Positions 1-5,444 of a stretch of 5,444 nt of DNA are shown in pieces (position 1 is the first letter of the stretch; every line of letters begins with the position of its first letter). The notes under the pieces are model-generated. The model was not told the DNA's origin, did not search any database, and was given only the letters and a program-made list of their open reading frames with translations. A program made the translations under genes and the position numbers. This DNA comes from Planctomycetota bacterium (GTDB lineage: Bacteria > Planctomycetota > Brocadiia > Brocadiales > Bathyanammoxibiaceae), in NCBI GenBank assembly GCA_030598065.1, contig JAUVQR010000120.1:1-5444 (forward strand), read 5' to 3'.

Positions 1-245
1 ACGTTTCTGAGAGGATAAACAACGTCCTTGCGTTGATAGAGGAGCAGTCTATCGATGGGGCCATTTACCACAGCCTGAAGTTCTGTGACCACTCGCTGTA
101 TGATTATCCGCTGATAAAGAAGGAATTTGAGGAGCGCAACGTCCCCGTACTACACCTCACCTGCGACTACGGCCCCCAGGGCGAGGGCCAGCTAAAGACC
201 CGCATCGGGGCGTTCCTCGAACAACTGCAGACCACCAAGGTTTAA
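1..245 (+). CDS. 2-hydroxyacyl-CoA dehydratase / benzoyl-CoA reductase family subunit, C-terminal fragment (5' end outside window)
   Basis: Only the last 80 residues are visible, read in the frame starting at base 3 and ending at TAA 243-245. The frame is open to the window edge, so the TTG at 33 is an internal codon rather than the start. The fragment resembles the C-terminal part of the HgdB/FldC/BcrB-C family (Pfam HGD-D). It has a KFCD motif whose Cys (bases 84-86) fits the conserved cluster-ligand position, then a YPLIKKEFEERNVPVLHL segment, and then an acidic LTCDYG stretch leading to the characteristic GQLKTRIGAFLEQL ending. Family members carry [4Fe-4S] clusters and remove water from 2-hydroxyacyl-CoAs, or reduce aromatic acyl-CoAs, after one-electron activation by an ATP-dependent activator. 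The substrate and the partner subunit cannot be told from this fragment. It is convergent with rnfG. Family assignment is fairly sure; specific function is unknown. Confidence 0.8.
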   Translation, partial: VSERINNVLALIEEQSIDGAIYHSLKFCDHSLYDYPLIKKEFEERNVPVLHLTCDYGPQGEGQLKTRIGAFLEQLQTTKV

Positions 246-290
246 GTACTGTACCACAGACAAGCGTCTTTCACGGAAAAACACCTCTTG

Positions 291-348
291 CCTCCCTACC
301 CCAGCGGCAACCGTTTAACTTGATTCCTGGGGGGGGGTGGGTAGTTTT
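291..348 (+). terminator. Possible terminator fold of the dehydratase gene (C-tract/G-tract hairpin)
   Basis: A pyrimidine tract at 291-304 (CCTCCCTACCCCAG) can pair with a purine-rich tract at 327-344, which contains nine consecutive G at 329-337 followed by TGGGTAG. The best core is CCCCAG (299-304) with CTGGGG (327-332). An alternative register pairs CTACCC (296-301) with GGGTAG (339-344). Four T follow at 345-348. It lies about 45 nt past the dehydratase stop. The loop is long (22 nt in the core register) and the T run is short, so this is a weak terminator candidate. The rest of 246-290 shows nothing recognisable. Confidence 0.3.
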
Positions 349-442
349 CAAGGGACGGCCAACCACAATTATTCCGTGTATTCTGATTCAGGGCGGCAGG
401 TGGATATTGAATCTGGGTCTTGCGGCGTTTATTGTAGTAAGT

Positions 443-474
443 CTGTATGGCGCGTGCCTTGACGCGCCATGCAG
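443..474. terminator. Strong hairpin downstream of rnfG, candidate 3'-end/terminator structure
   Basis: The arms CTGTATGGCGCG (443-454) and CGCGCCATGCAG (463-474) pair over 12 positions around an 8-nt loop. The inner 8 pairs (447-454 with 463-470) are perfect. Position 446/471 is a G-U wobble if read from the plus strand and an A-C mismatch if read from the minus strand. T455-A462 can add one more pair. The hairpin begins 9 nt past the rnfG stop codon, the usual place for the end of an operon transcript. Neither side has a clear U tract, so it may be a Rho-assisted end, an RNA-stabilising 3' hairpin, or a bidirectional barrier between the convergent genes. Confidence 0.5.
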
Positions 475-483
475 CGTGTCTAA

Positions 484-1125
484 TTATGAAGAGCTGGAAG
501 CGGCGTTCTGTATCTTGGCGATGGCGTCTTGCACGGCCTTTACCACGGCGCGGGTGGTTATGGTGGCGCCCGTTATGGCGATAATCTTTGACGGGTCCTC
601 CTGCCTTACCACCTCCAGTTGGTTGAGCGTCTTGCCGATGAACTGGTCGCAGAACCACGGCGTCAGGCTGACCTCCTCGGTGGCATCGGCCTTTTCGTCG
701 CCGAAGAACATCGTCCACAGGGTCTTGGTCGTGGGTACCTCTATAATCCTGGTCCCGAGGCCGGGGGTCTCTGCCTGATACAGCACCTTGATGCCCAGGA
801 CCTTGTCCATGTCTGACGAGAGCCCGACCATCACCTTCAGTGTGCTGGAATACCCCTGGGCCTTGCCCAGGGCCGCGTAGCCTACAGTAGAGCCGTCCTT
901 GCCCTGGCCCTTGTACACGTTGTCTTCGGGTTTGGTATCGGAAGGTGTCAGTTGAACGGGCGCGCCCTCCATCCCCGGCAAGACCGTTAGTAGGGCCTCC
1001 ATGCGCCGGGAGGCCTCCTTCCGGGCAATCTTGTCCTTAGTTATAACGTAGGTGGCCCCTACGCCTACGGACGTAACCATAGCTATAATGCCGAGTACCA
1101 GAGTGTATTGTAATCTCTTGCCCAT
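484..1125 (-). CDS. rnfG: Rnf electron transport complex subunit G (FMN-binding)
   Basis: RnfG is an extracytoplasmic, membrane-anchored flavoprotein of the Rnf complex, which couples electron transfer between ferredoxin and NAD+ to Na+ or H+ transport. The 213-residue product has a short basic N-terminus (MGKR), one hydrophobic anchor at about residues 8-29, and a C-terminal FMN-binding domain. The family signature ETPGLGTR is at 119-126. The flavinylation motif is TGATIT at 185-190, so Thr188 is the expected covalent FMN site (attached by ApbE in known systems). The length is normal for RnfG, and a short poly-Ser tail ends the protein. The start is the ATG at 1123-1125, only 2 nt after the rnfD stop. 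A purine-rich GGGAGGAAAGGGA at 1131-1143, inside the end of rnfD, can serve as ribosome binding site, so translation is probably coupled to rnfD. It is the last gene of the run; rnfE, which usually follows, is absent. Confidence 0.95.
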   Translation of the reverse strand: MGKRLQYTLVLGIIAMVTSVGVGATYVITKDKIARKEASRRMEALLTVLPGMEGAPVQLTPSDTKPEDNVYKGQGKDGSTVGYAALGKAQGYSSTLKVMVGLSSDMDKVLGIKVLYQAETPGLGTRIIEVPTTKTLWTMFFGDEKADATEEVSLTPWFCDQFIGKTLNQLEVVRQEDPSKIIAITGATITTRAVVKAVQDAIAKIQNAASSSS

Positions 1126-1127
1126 GG

Positions 1128-2156
1128 TTATCCCTTTCCTCCCGGAGCGGTCTGCCCTCCTCCCAAGAGTTTAGGCTGAGTGTACCTGTCTATTAGCGGT
1201 GTAACGGTGTTCATTAGGAGTATCGAGTAACATACCCCTTCCGGGTATGCCGCGTAAAATCTGATTAGCACGGTTAGCACTCCACAACCGACGCCAAAGA
1301 TTGCCAGGCCCTTTGTGGTAAGCGGCGTGGTCACCATGTCGGTAGCCATAAAGAACGCGCCCAGCATCAGCCCGCCCGCCAGCACGTGATAGAAGGGGTC
1401 ATTGGCCCAGGGGGCCGTTGTGCTTGCCGGCAGGACCTGTGACAGCAGGAAGACGGTCCCTATAAAGCCTACAGGTACCCTCCAGTCCACGTAACCCTTG
1501 TATATCAGGTATAGTCCGCCCAATATGAGTGCTATGGCCGAGGTCTCGCCGATACAACCGGGGACGTTGCCGGTAAGCATGTCCATATAGCTGTATGTCT
1601 CCCACCCCGGCTCCTTGAACAGCGGTGTGGCCCTGGTTACGGCGCCGACCAGATTCCCCTGCGCGTCCACCAGGTTTATATTGCTCAGTATGCCCGGATG
1701 GTCAAGAAAGCGCCAGTCGGAGTTGAGGGGCGCGGGATAAGCTATCTGTAAAAAAGCCCTGGCGGCAAGCGCGGGGTTCCAAATGTTGTTGCCCAGCCCG
1801 CCAAAGATGTGCTTCACTATCGCTATGGCGAACACGGCGCCTACCACAGGTATGTACCACGCCACGCTCGGGGGCAGCACGTAGGCCAGCAGTATCCCTG
1901 TTATAATGGCGCTTCCGTCAGTAACCGTAGAGGGTCTGCCCCTCAGTCTCTGGCAGAAAACTTCCGTAACGATGGCGGACGCCACGCACAGGAAGATGAC
2001 TTGAAGGCAAAGGTAACCGAATATATAGACACCCACAAGACCCGCCGGTACCAAGGCGGCTATCACCGTCCACATTACCCTTGGTATGTCTTCGGGACCA
2101 CGGATATGCGGGGACGTACTGACAATCAGCCCTAATCTTTCCGATGTCTCCGCCAT
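1128..2156 (-). CDS. rnfD: Rnf electron transport complex subunit D (integral membrane flavoprotein)
   Basis: RnfD (NqrB/RnfD family) is the polytopic membrane subunit that carries a covalent FMN and takes part in ion translocation. The 342-residue product has about nine to ten hydrophobic segments, for example near 29-48, 50-68, 83-97, 99-117, 205-220, 225-242, 256-272, 284-300 and 306-323. Family signatures are STVTDGSAIITGILL (76-90), FGGLGNNIWNPALAARAFL (118-136), ATDMVTTPLTTKG (271-283) and YPEGVCYSILLMNTVTPLID (304-323). The flavin site is AVTRATPL (172-179), with Thr177 as the expected FMN-bearing residue; an Arg sits where many relatives have Gly or another small residue. The start ATG (2154-2156) is supported by GAGGAG at 2164-2169, 7 nt upstream. 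Length is typical. It lies 87 nt after rnfC, the longest gap in the run, and that gap holds a terminator-like hairpin. Confidence 0.95.
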   Translation of the reverse strand: MAETSERLGLIVSTSPHIRGPEDIPRVMWTVIAALVPAGLVGVYIFGYLCLQVIFLCVASAIVTEVFCQRLRGRPSTVTDGSAIITGILLAYVLPPSVAWYIPVVGAVFAIAIVKHIFGGLGNNIWNPALAARAFLQIAYPAPLNSDWRFLDHPGILSNINLVDAQGNLVGAVTRATPLFKEPGWETYSYMDMLTGNVPGCIGETSAIALILGGLYLIYKGYVDWRVPVGFIGTVFLLSQVLPASTTAPWANDPFYHVLAGGLMLGAFFMATDMVTTPLTTKGLAIFGVGCGVLTVLIRFYAAYPEGVCYSILLMNTVTPLIDRYTQPKLLGGGQTAPGGKG

Positions 2157-2163
2157 TGAAGCG

Positions 2164-2169
2164 CTCCTC
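2164..2169 (-). promoter_or_regulatory. Shine-Dalgarno site of rnfD
   Basis: GAGGAG on the minus strand lies 7 nt before the rnfD ATG. It matters because rnfD is separated from rnfC by 87 nt, so it cannot depend on direct stop-start coupling and needs its own ribosome entry. I see no convincing -35/-10 promoter in the same gap. Confidence 0.7.
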
Positions 2170-2210
2170 AGTTTTAAAGGTCTCCGTCTCTACGCGATGG
2201 AGTATCTTCC

Positions 2211-2264
2211 AAAAAAAAGAACTGTTCAGGTATAGCCGGTCGTTTATTTTGCGGCTACGACCTG
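2211..2264 (-). terminator. Terminator-like stem-loop with U8 run between rnfC and rnfD (candidate attenuator)
   Basis: On the minus strand, CAGGTCGTAGCCG (2264-2252, the last rnfC codons) can pair with CGGCTATACCTG (2238-2227). This gives 5 + 6 base pairs separated by a small internal loop (CG against T). The 13-nt loop contains the rnfC stop codon TAA. AACAGTTC follows, and then eight consecutive U (2218-2211). The stem and U run resemble an intrinsic terminator, but the 8-nt spacer between them is longer than usual, so partial termination or read-through is more likely than a full stop. A competing stem, GGTCGT (2262-2257) with ACGACC (2243-2238), overlaps the first and excludes it. rnfD and rnfG lie downstream and would need read-through. 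Confidence 0.4.
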
Positions 2265-3626
2265 TTTCGCGGCCTCTTCGGCCTTTTGTTTTGCCTGGGC
2301 GCGCGCCCTCTGCCTGCCCAGGTCAAATTTGGCCATCTTTATGAGGTGGACTATGGGTCTCCTGGAGGTGCATACGTACGTGCAACAGCCGCACTCCTTG
2401 CACTCCATGAGGTCGTACTCCATAGCACCCTGAAAGTTCTCGGCCTCACAGAATATGCTCAAGTAACTTGGGTTCAGTCCGTAGGGACAGGCCTCGATGC
2501 ACTTCCCGCAGCGTATACAGGCGTGTGACTCCCAGGTCTCGGCCTCTCTCATGACAAGGATTCCACCCGTGCCCTTTACCGTGTTGCCGTCGGCGCTCTG
2601 CTGGGCTATACCCATCATGGGCCCGCCAAATATCAGCTTGTTCGCGTCCTCTTTCATTCCGGTCAGGGACAGCAGCGTCTCAACCGGCGTGCCCACCCGG
2701 GTGATAAAATTACCGGGGTCGTTAACGCCGTCGCCCGTAACCGTTACCACTCTTTGTATCAGGGGCCTCTTCCATTTTACGGCGTCATAGATTGCAAGCG
2801 TGGTGCTGATGTTATGTACCACGCAGCCCGCCTCTAACGGCAGTTGAGTGGGTTTGAACTCACGCCCCGTTATGGCCTTGATTAATTGATGCTCCGCTCC
2901 CTGGGGGTATTTCACCTCAAGCAGCACTACCTCTATGTTCGGGTCGTCACCGACAACGGAGCTGAGCTTTTCGTAGGCGTCCATCTTGTTGGCCTCTATG
3001 CCGATGTAGCCCTTGTTTACGCCCAGGCATTTTATGATGATGCGTAGGCCCTCGACGATTTCCCGGGTCTTCTCCAGCATCTGCCTGTAGTCACATGTGA
3101 GGTATGGTTCGCACTCCGCGCCGTTGAGTATTACGGTATCGACCGTCTTGCCGGGGGGCGGGCTCAGTTTCACATGGGTGGGGAACGTCGCCCCGCCCAG
3201 TCCCACGACGCCGGCCTCTTTTATCAGGTTTCTTATATCATCCGGTGAGAGCGCGTTTACGTCTGTCTCTTCGTTCAGGCCCGGCGCCCAGTTGTCGTCG
3301 TCGCCTCTGGCTATAACCATTGTCGGCGTGTTTGCGCCGGTAACCGGATGCGCCTTGAGGGTCATCGCCTTTACCTCACCGGATATCGGGGCGTGGACGT
3401 GGGCCGATATAAAGCCTGTGGCCTCTGCTATCCTCTGGCCTTTCTTAACCTTATCGCCCTTTTCCACGATGGGTTTAGCCGGCGCGCCTATGTTCTGGGC
3501 CGTCAAGACGTAGGCCGTCTCAGGCAGTGGCGCGGTGGTTATCTCTTTGTCTTTAGCGAGCTCTTTCCAGTCTGAAGGCGGATGTATTCCTCCGGCAAAA
3601 CTCTTAAGACCTCCGGTTACGGCCAT
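2244..3626 (-). CDS. rnfC: Rnf electron transport complex subunit C (NADH/FMN/Fe-S subunit)
   Basis: RnfC is the peripheral cytoplasmic subunit that exchanges electrons with NAD(H) and passes them through two [4Fe-4S] clusters. The 460-residue product shows, in order: an N-terminal RnfC barrel-sandwich domain (about 5-105, beginning FAGGIHPP at 10-17); a complex I 51-kDa-like nucleotide/flavin domain (about 130-275) with the glycine-rich VVGLGGATFPTHVKL (140-154), ILNGAECEPYLTCDYRQML (166-184) and KYPQGAEHQLI (239-249); an SLBB-like region (about 285-340); and two ferredoxin motifs, Cys370-373-376-380 and Cys409-412-415-419. The second cluster is followed by Thr420, where a Pro is common. The tail (436-460) is rich in Ala, Lys and Gln and probably helical. 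It is short, as in clostridial-type RnfC, and lacks the long repeat extension of enterobacterial RsxC. The ATG at 3624-3626 has AGGAG at 3633-3637, 6 nt upstream. Confidence 0.96.
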   Translation of the reverse strand: MAVTGGLKSFAGGIHPPSDWKELAKDKEITTAPLPETAYVLTAQNIGAPAKPIVEKGDKVKKGQRIAEATGFISAHVHAPISGEVKAMTLKAHPVTGANTPTMVIARGDDDNWAPGLNEETDVNALSPDDIRNLIKEAGVVGLGGATFPTHVKLSPPPGKTVDTVILNGAECEPYLTCDYRQMLEKTREIVEGLRIIIKCLGVNKGYIGIEANKMDAYEKLSSVVGDDPNIEVVLLEVKYPQGAEHQLIKAITGREFKPTQLPLEAGCVVHNISTTLAIYDAVKWKRPLIQRVVTVTGDGVNDPGNFITRVGTPVETLLSLTGMKEDANKLIFGGPMMGIAQQSADGNTVKGTGGILVMREAETWESHACIRCGKCIEACPYGLNPSYLSIFCEAENFQGAMEYDLMECKECGCCTYVCTSRRPIVHLIKMAKFDLGRQRARAQAKQKAEEAAKQVVAAK

Positions 3627-3654
3627 TGTGCTCTCCTATACTGCTGCTGTTATG

Positions 3655-4872
3655 TTATCTGTCAAGTGCCCTGTGTATCTGTCGAACCGCCTGTTTCAGG
3701 CGCAGTTCGTTTTCCACCAGGGCGAATCTAACAAAACCTTCACCGTTTTCACCAAAAGCGACCCCCGGCGATACAGACACCCGGGCCTCGTTGAGAAGCT
3801 TGTAGCTGAATTCCACCGAGCCCATGGAGCGGTACTTGTCCTTGATGGGCGCCCAGACGAACATGGCGGCCCTGGGCCTCTCTATCTCCCATCCTGTGCG
3901 CGACAGGCCGTCGCACAGGACGTCGCAGCGCTGCTGGTAAATGTGGGCCTGCTGCTCGGCGTATTTTCTGCAGTCCTTCAGGGCTATGATTCCGGCCACC
4001 TGTACGGGCGGGAATATCCCATAGTCATAGTATCCCTTTATCTTCGCCAGAGCGTTAACAATTTTTTGATTACCCACACAGAAGCCAAGTCTCCAGCCGG
4101 GCATATTATAGCTCTTTGAGAACGTGTTAAACTCTATGCCGACGTCTTTAGCCCCCTTGACCTGGAGGAAGCTGGGCGGCTTATAATTCCCAAACCCAAG
4201 GCAGCAGTACGCAAAGTCGTGTATGACTATAGTGTTGTATTTTTTTGCCAGGGCGACTATCTCTTCAAAGAAGCCGAGCTCCACGGTACGGCCGGTTGGG
4301 TTATGCGGGAAGTTCAGTATCAGCACCTTGGGCCTGGGATGAGCGGTCTCCATGGCGTGGGTGATGTGTCCCAGGAGCTCCTCTTCATCCGCCAGTGGGA
4401 CGGTCACAAGTTTAGCCCCCGCCAGTTCCGGTCCGTGCAGATGGACAGGGAAAGCCGGGCTCGGCACAAGGGCCGTGTCCCCTTCTTCAAGCAGCGCCAG
4501 GCACAGGTGGGATATGCCTTCCTTCGAGCCGATAGTACAGACGACTTCGTTGCGCGGGTCAAGCTCCACGTCCCACTCCCTTTCGTAGAAAGCCGCAATC
4601 TCGCGTCTAAGGTGCGGTATGCCGGTGGCTGACACGCTGTAGCGGTGGTTCTTCGGGTCCTGTACCGCCTCACAAAGTTTTTCCACGATGGGAGGAGGTG
4701 TGGGATCGTTTGGGTTGCCCATGCCGAGGTCTATAATGTCGGTGCCCTGGTTACGTTTCTCGTATTTTAGTTGGTTGAGCCTTCCGAAAAGATAAGGCGG
4801 CAGGCGCTTTACGCGACCGGCGAACTCAATCGTAAACTCTCGGGGAATAGTTTCTAGTTTAGCGTTCTTCAT
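3655..4872 (-). CDS. alaC: AlaC-like class I/II aminotransferase (PLP-dependent), probable alanine transaminase
   Basis: This is a fold-type I PLP aminotransferase of 405 residues, close in length and motifs to E. coli AlaC (glutamate-pyruvate transaminase), which makes alanine from pyruvate and glutamate in the cytoplasm. Visible motifs are RLPPYLF (23-29), DLGMGNPNDPTPP (48-60), GSKEG (115-119), NFPHNPTG (187-194) with Asn191, HDFAY (218-222) with Asp219 and Tyr222 at the cofactor positions, and SKSYNMPGWRLGF (252-264). In the last, Lys253 is the Schiff-base lysine and Arg261 a phosphate contact. VRFALVEN (381-388) contains Arg382, the expected carboxylate-binding residue. LL-diaminopimelate aminotransferase (DapL) and other branches look similar, so the substrate is not proven. 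It lies 16 nt after ppi and 28 nt before rnfC. No good Shine-Dalgarno precedes the ATG at 4870-4872 (only TTCAGGC), which suggests coupling to ppi translation. No alternative start is apparent in the first twenty codons. Confidence 0.88.
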   Translation of the reverse strand: MKNAKLETIPREFTIEFAGRVKRLPPYLFGRLNQLKYEKRNQGTDIIDLGMGNPNDPTPPPIVEKLCEAVQDPKNHRYSVSATGIPHLRREIAAFYEREWDVELDPRNEVVCTIGSKEGISHLCLALLEEGDTALVPSPAFPVHLHGPELAGAKLVTVPLADEEELLGHITHAMETAHPRPKVLILNFPHNPTGRTVELGFFEEIVALAKKYNTIVIHDFAYCCLGFGNYKPPSFLQVKGAKDVGIEFNTFSKSYNMPGWRLGFCVGNQKIVNALAKIKGYYDYGIFPPVQVAGIIALKDCRKYAEQQAHIYQQRCDVLCDGLSRTGWEIERPRAAMFVWAPIKDKYRSMGSVEFSYKLLNEARVSVSPGVAFGENGEGFVRFALVENELRLKQAVRQIHRALDR

Positions 4873-4888
4873 GCCTGAAGGAAGGGGC

Positions 4889-5444
4889 TTAGTACGTAAT
4901 AAGATATTTCTTTACCTCTGCCCGCTCTATTGTGCTGGACAGCCACGGCTTTAGTCTTTTCCGTATCTTTCTGCGCCTTACGATTTCTTCCAGTTCCGGT
5001 TTGGTTTCTTCAAAATCCTTTGAGCTTTTTTCCGTCCGGGACTGTATCTTTAGTATGTGGTAACCGTTTTCCGTTTTTATTATATTGCTGACCTGGCCTT
5101 CTTCCAGATGCGCGACCTTTGGACCAAAGACCCCTTCGTTGGGTCCAAACGGCCTCATCCTGCCCCCGGCGGCGGCAGAGAGGCGGTCTATGGATTCGTT
5201 TCTGGCCAAGGTTTCAAAGTCCGCCCCGGACGCGATTTTCTCCTTCATTCCCTCGGCCTCCTGTCTCGTGTTTACAACGACCTGAACGGCGTCTATCTTT
5301 GCGCCGTAGCGGTCCTCATACGCCGCTTCCAGGTCCTCCTCGGTCACCGTAACGGTGGTACCTACGACCTTTTCCGCCAGGAGTTCCACCTCCATCCCCT
5401 TTCTCAGGCGGGCGGACATCGTTTCTTTCATTTCGTCAAGGTCG
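4889..5444 (-). CDS. Parvulin-type peptidyl-prolyl cis-trans isomerase (PpiC/PrsA/SurA-like), N-terminus outside window
   Basis: The frame stays open to the right edge (four codons, DLDE, precede the first visible Met at 5429-5431), and no ribosome site precedes that Met. The gene is therefore cut at its 5' end and any signal peptide is unseen. About 184 residues are visible, ending at TAA 4889-4891. Numbering from that Met, a helical SurA_N-like linker (1-45, with VTEEDLEAAYEDRYG) leads into a parvulin domain (about 46-130). It has GADFETLARNESID (69-82), a glycine-containing loop AAAGGRMRPFG (86-96), LEEGQVSNIIKTENGYHILKI (109-129, here split as LEEGQVSN and KTENGYHILKI) and a basic C-terminal helix. 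Such proteins usually help fold exported proteins in the periplasm or at the membrane surface. The first catalytic-site His of the usual SHIL strand appears replaced (AVQVVV, Gln50), while the late His125 is kept, so activity may be reduced or chaperone-only. It is first in the visible operon. Confidence 0.88.
   Translation of the reverse strand, partial: DLDEMKETMSARLRKGMEVELLAEKVVGTTVTVTEEDLEAAYEDRYGAKIDAVQVVVNTRQEAEGMKEKIASGADFETLARNESIDRLSAAAGGRMRPFGPNEGVFGPKVAHLEEGQVSNIIKTENGYHILKIQSRTEKSSKDFEETKPELEEIVRRRKIRKRLKPWLSSTIERAEVKKYLITY

Noticed and set aside
33..245. TTG at 33 as the start of a short independent protein
   Set aside because: The frame continues upstream to the window edge, and the upstream residues (VSERINNVLALI) fit the dehydratase family, so this is a cut gene.
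258..271. AGAC-AAGC-GTCTTT mini-hairpin after the dehydratase stop
   Set aside because: A four-pair stem with three T is too weak to call a terminator.
385..413. GATTCA/TGAATC inverted repeat in the convergent gap
   Set aside because: Only 6 pairs around a 17-nt loop with no adjacent T tract; likely by chance.
296..718. A 140-codon minus-strand open frame overlapping the 3' part of rnfG
   Set aside because: It is a shifted frame of rnfG with an Arg/His-rich, low-quality product and no family resemblance.
320..778. A 152-codon plus-strand open frame antisense to rnfG
   Set aside because: Most of it mirrors the rnfG coding region, which has clear family motifs. The frame's product shows no recognisable domain, and it begins in the G-tract gap without a convincing gene context.
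2219..2227. GAACAGTTC palindrome directly before the U8 run as a terminator stem
   Set aside because: A single-base loop cannot form an RNA hairpin; the larger stem at 2227-2264 is the better candidate.
2157..2243. Internal promoter for rnfDG in the 87-nt gap
   Set aside because: TTTAAA near 2172-2177 resembles a -10 element, but I find no matching -35 at a sensible spacing.
3535..4119. A 194-codon plus-strand open frame across the alaC-rnfC junction
   Set aside because: It is antisense to two well-supported genes and has no recognisable motif.

Overview
This window looks like chromosome from an anaerobic or facultatively anaerobic bacterium. The main content is a minus-strand gene run that encodes part of an Rnf complex (ferredoxin:NAD+ oxidoreductase, ion-pumping). 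The end of an oxygen-sensitive 2-hydroxyacyl-CoA dehydratase family gene approaches it from the other side. The DNA appears moderately GC-rich (not counted). I see no IS element, phage gene, CRISPR array, tRNA or rRNA. The lineage cannot be fixed from this sequence. An uncultivated Gram-negative anaerobe is my best guess; a Planctomycetota/PVC-type bacterium is possible but only a weak guess.

Layout, left to right. Positions 1-245 (+) are the 3' end of a 2-hydroxyacyl-CoA dehydratase / benzoyl-CoA reductase family subunit. Positions 246-483 are a convergent intergenic region with a strong perfect-arm hairpin just past rnfG and a C-tract/G-tract fold further left; I see no gene in it. Then, all on the minus strand and transcribed right to left, come: ppi (parvulin-type prolyl isomerase, cut by the right edge, 4889-5444), alaC-like aminotransferase (3655-4872), rnfC (2244-3626), rnfD (1128-2156) and rnfG (484-1125). 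Gaps are 16, 28, 87 and 2 nt, consistent with one operon whose promoter lies outside the window to the right.

How the genes fit together. RnfC is the soluble NADH/FMN/Fe-S entry subunit. RnfD is a membrane subunit and RnfG an anchored extracytoplasmic subunit, each with a recognisable covalent FMN attachment motif. The remaining Rnf subunits (E, A, B) are absent: rnfG is followed by a hairpin and a convergent gene. The complex must therefore be completed from another locus if it works. The aminotransferase links amino-acid and pyruvate pools. The dehydratase family depends on low-potential electrons of the kind Rnf can supply, so a shared anaerobic redox role is plausible but inferred.

The most notable non-coding signal is a stem-loop with the rnfC stop codon in its loop, followed 8 nt later by a run of eight U. 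It lies in the only long gap of the operon and may be an attenuator between rnfC and rnfDG. I did not find a clearly novel system here.
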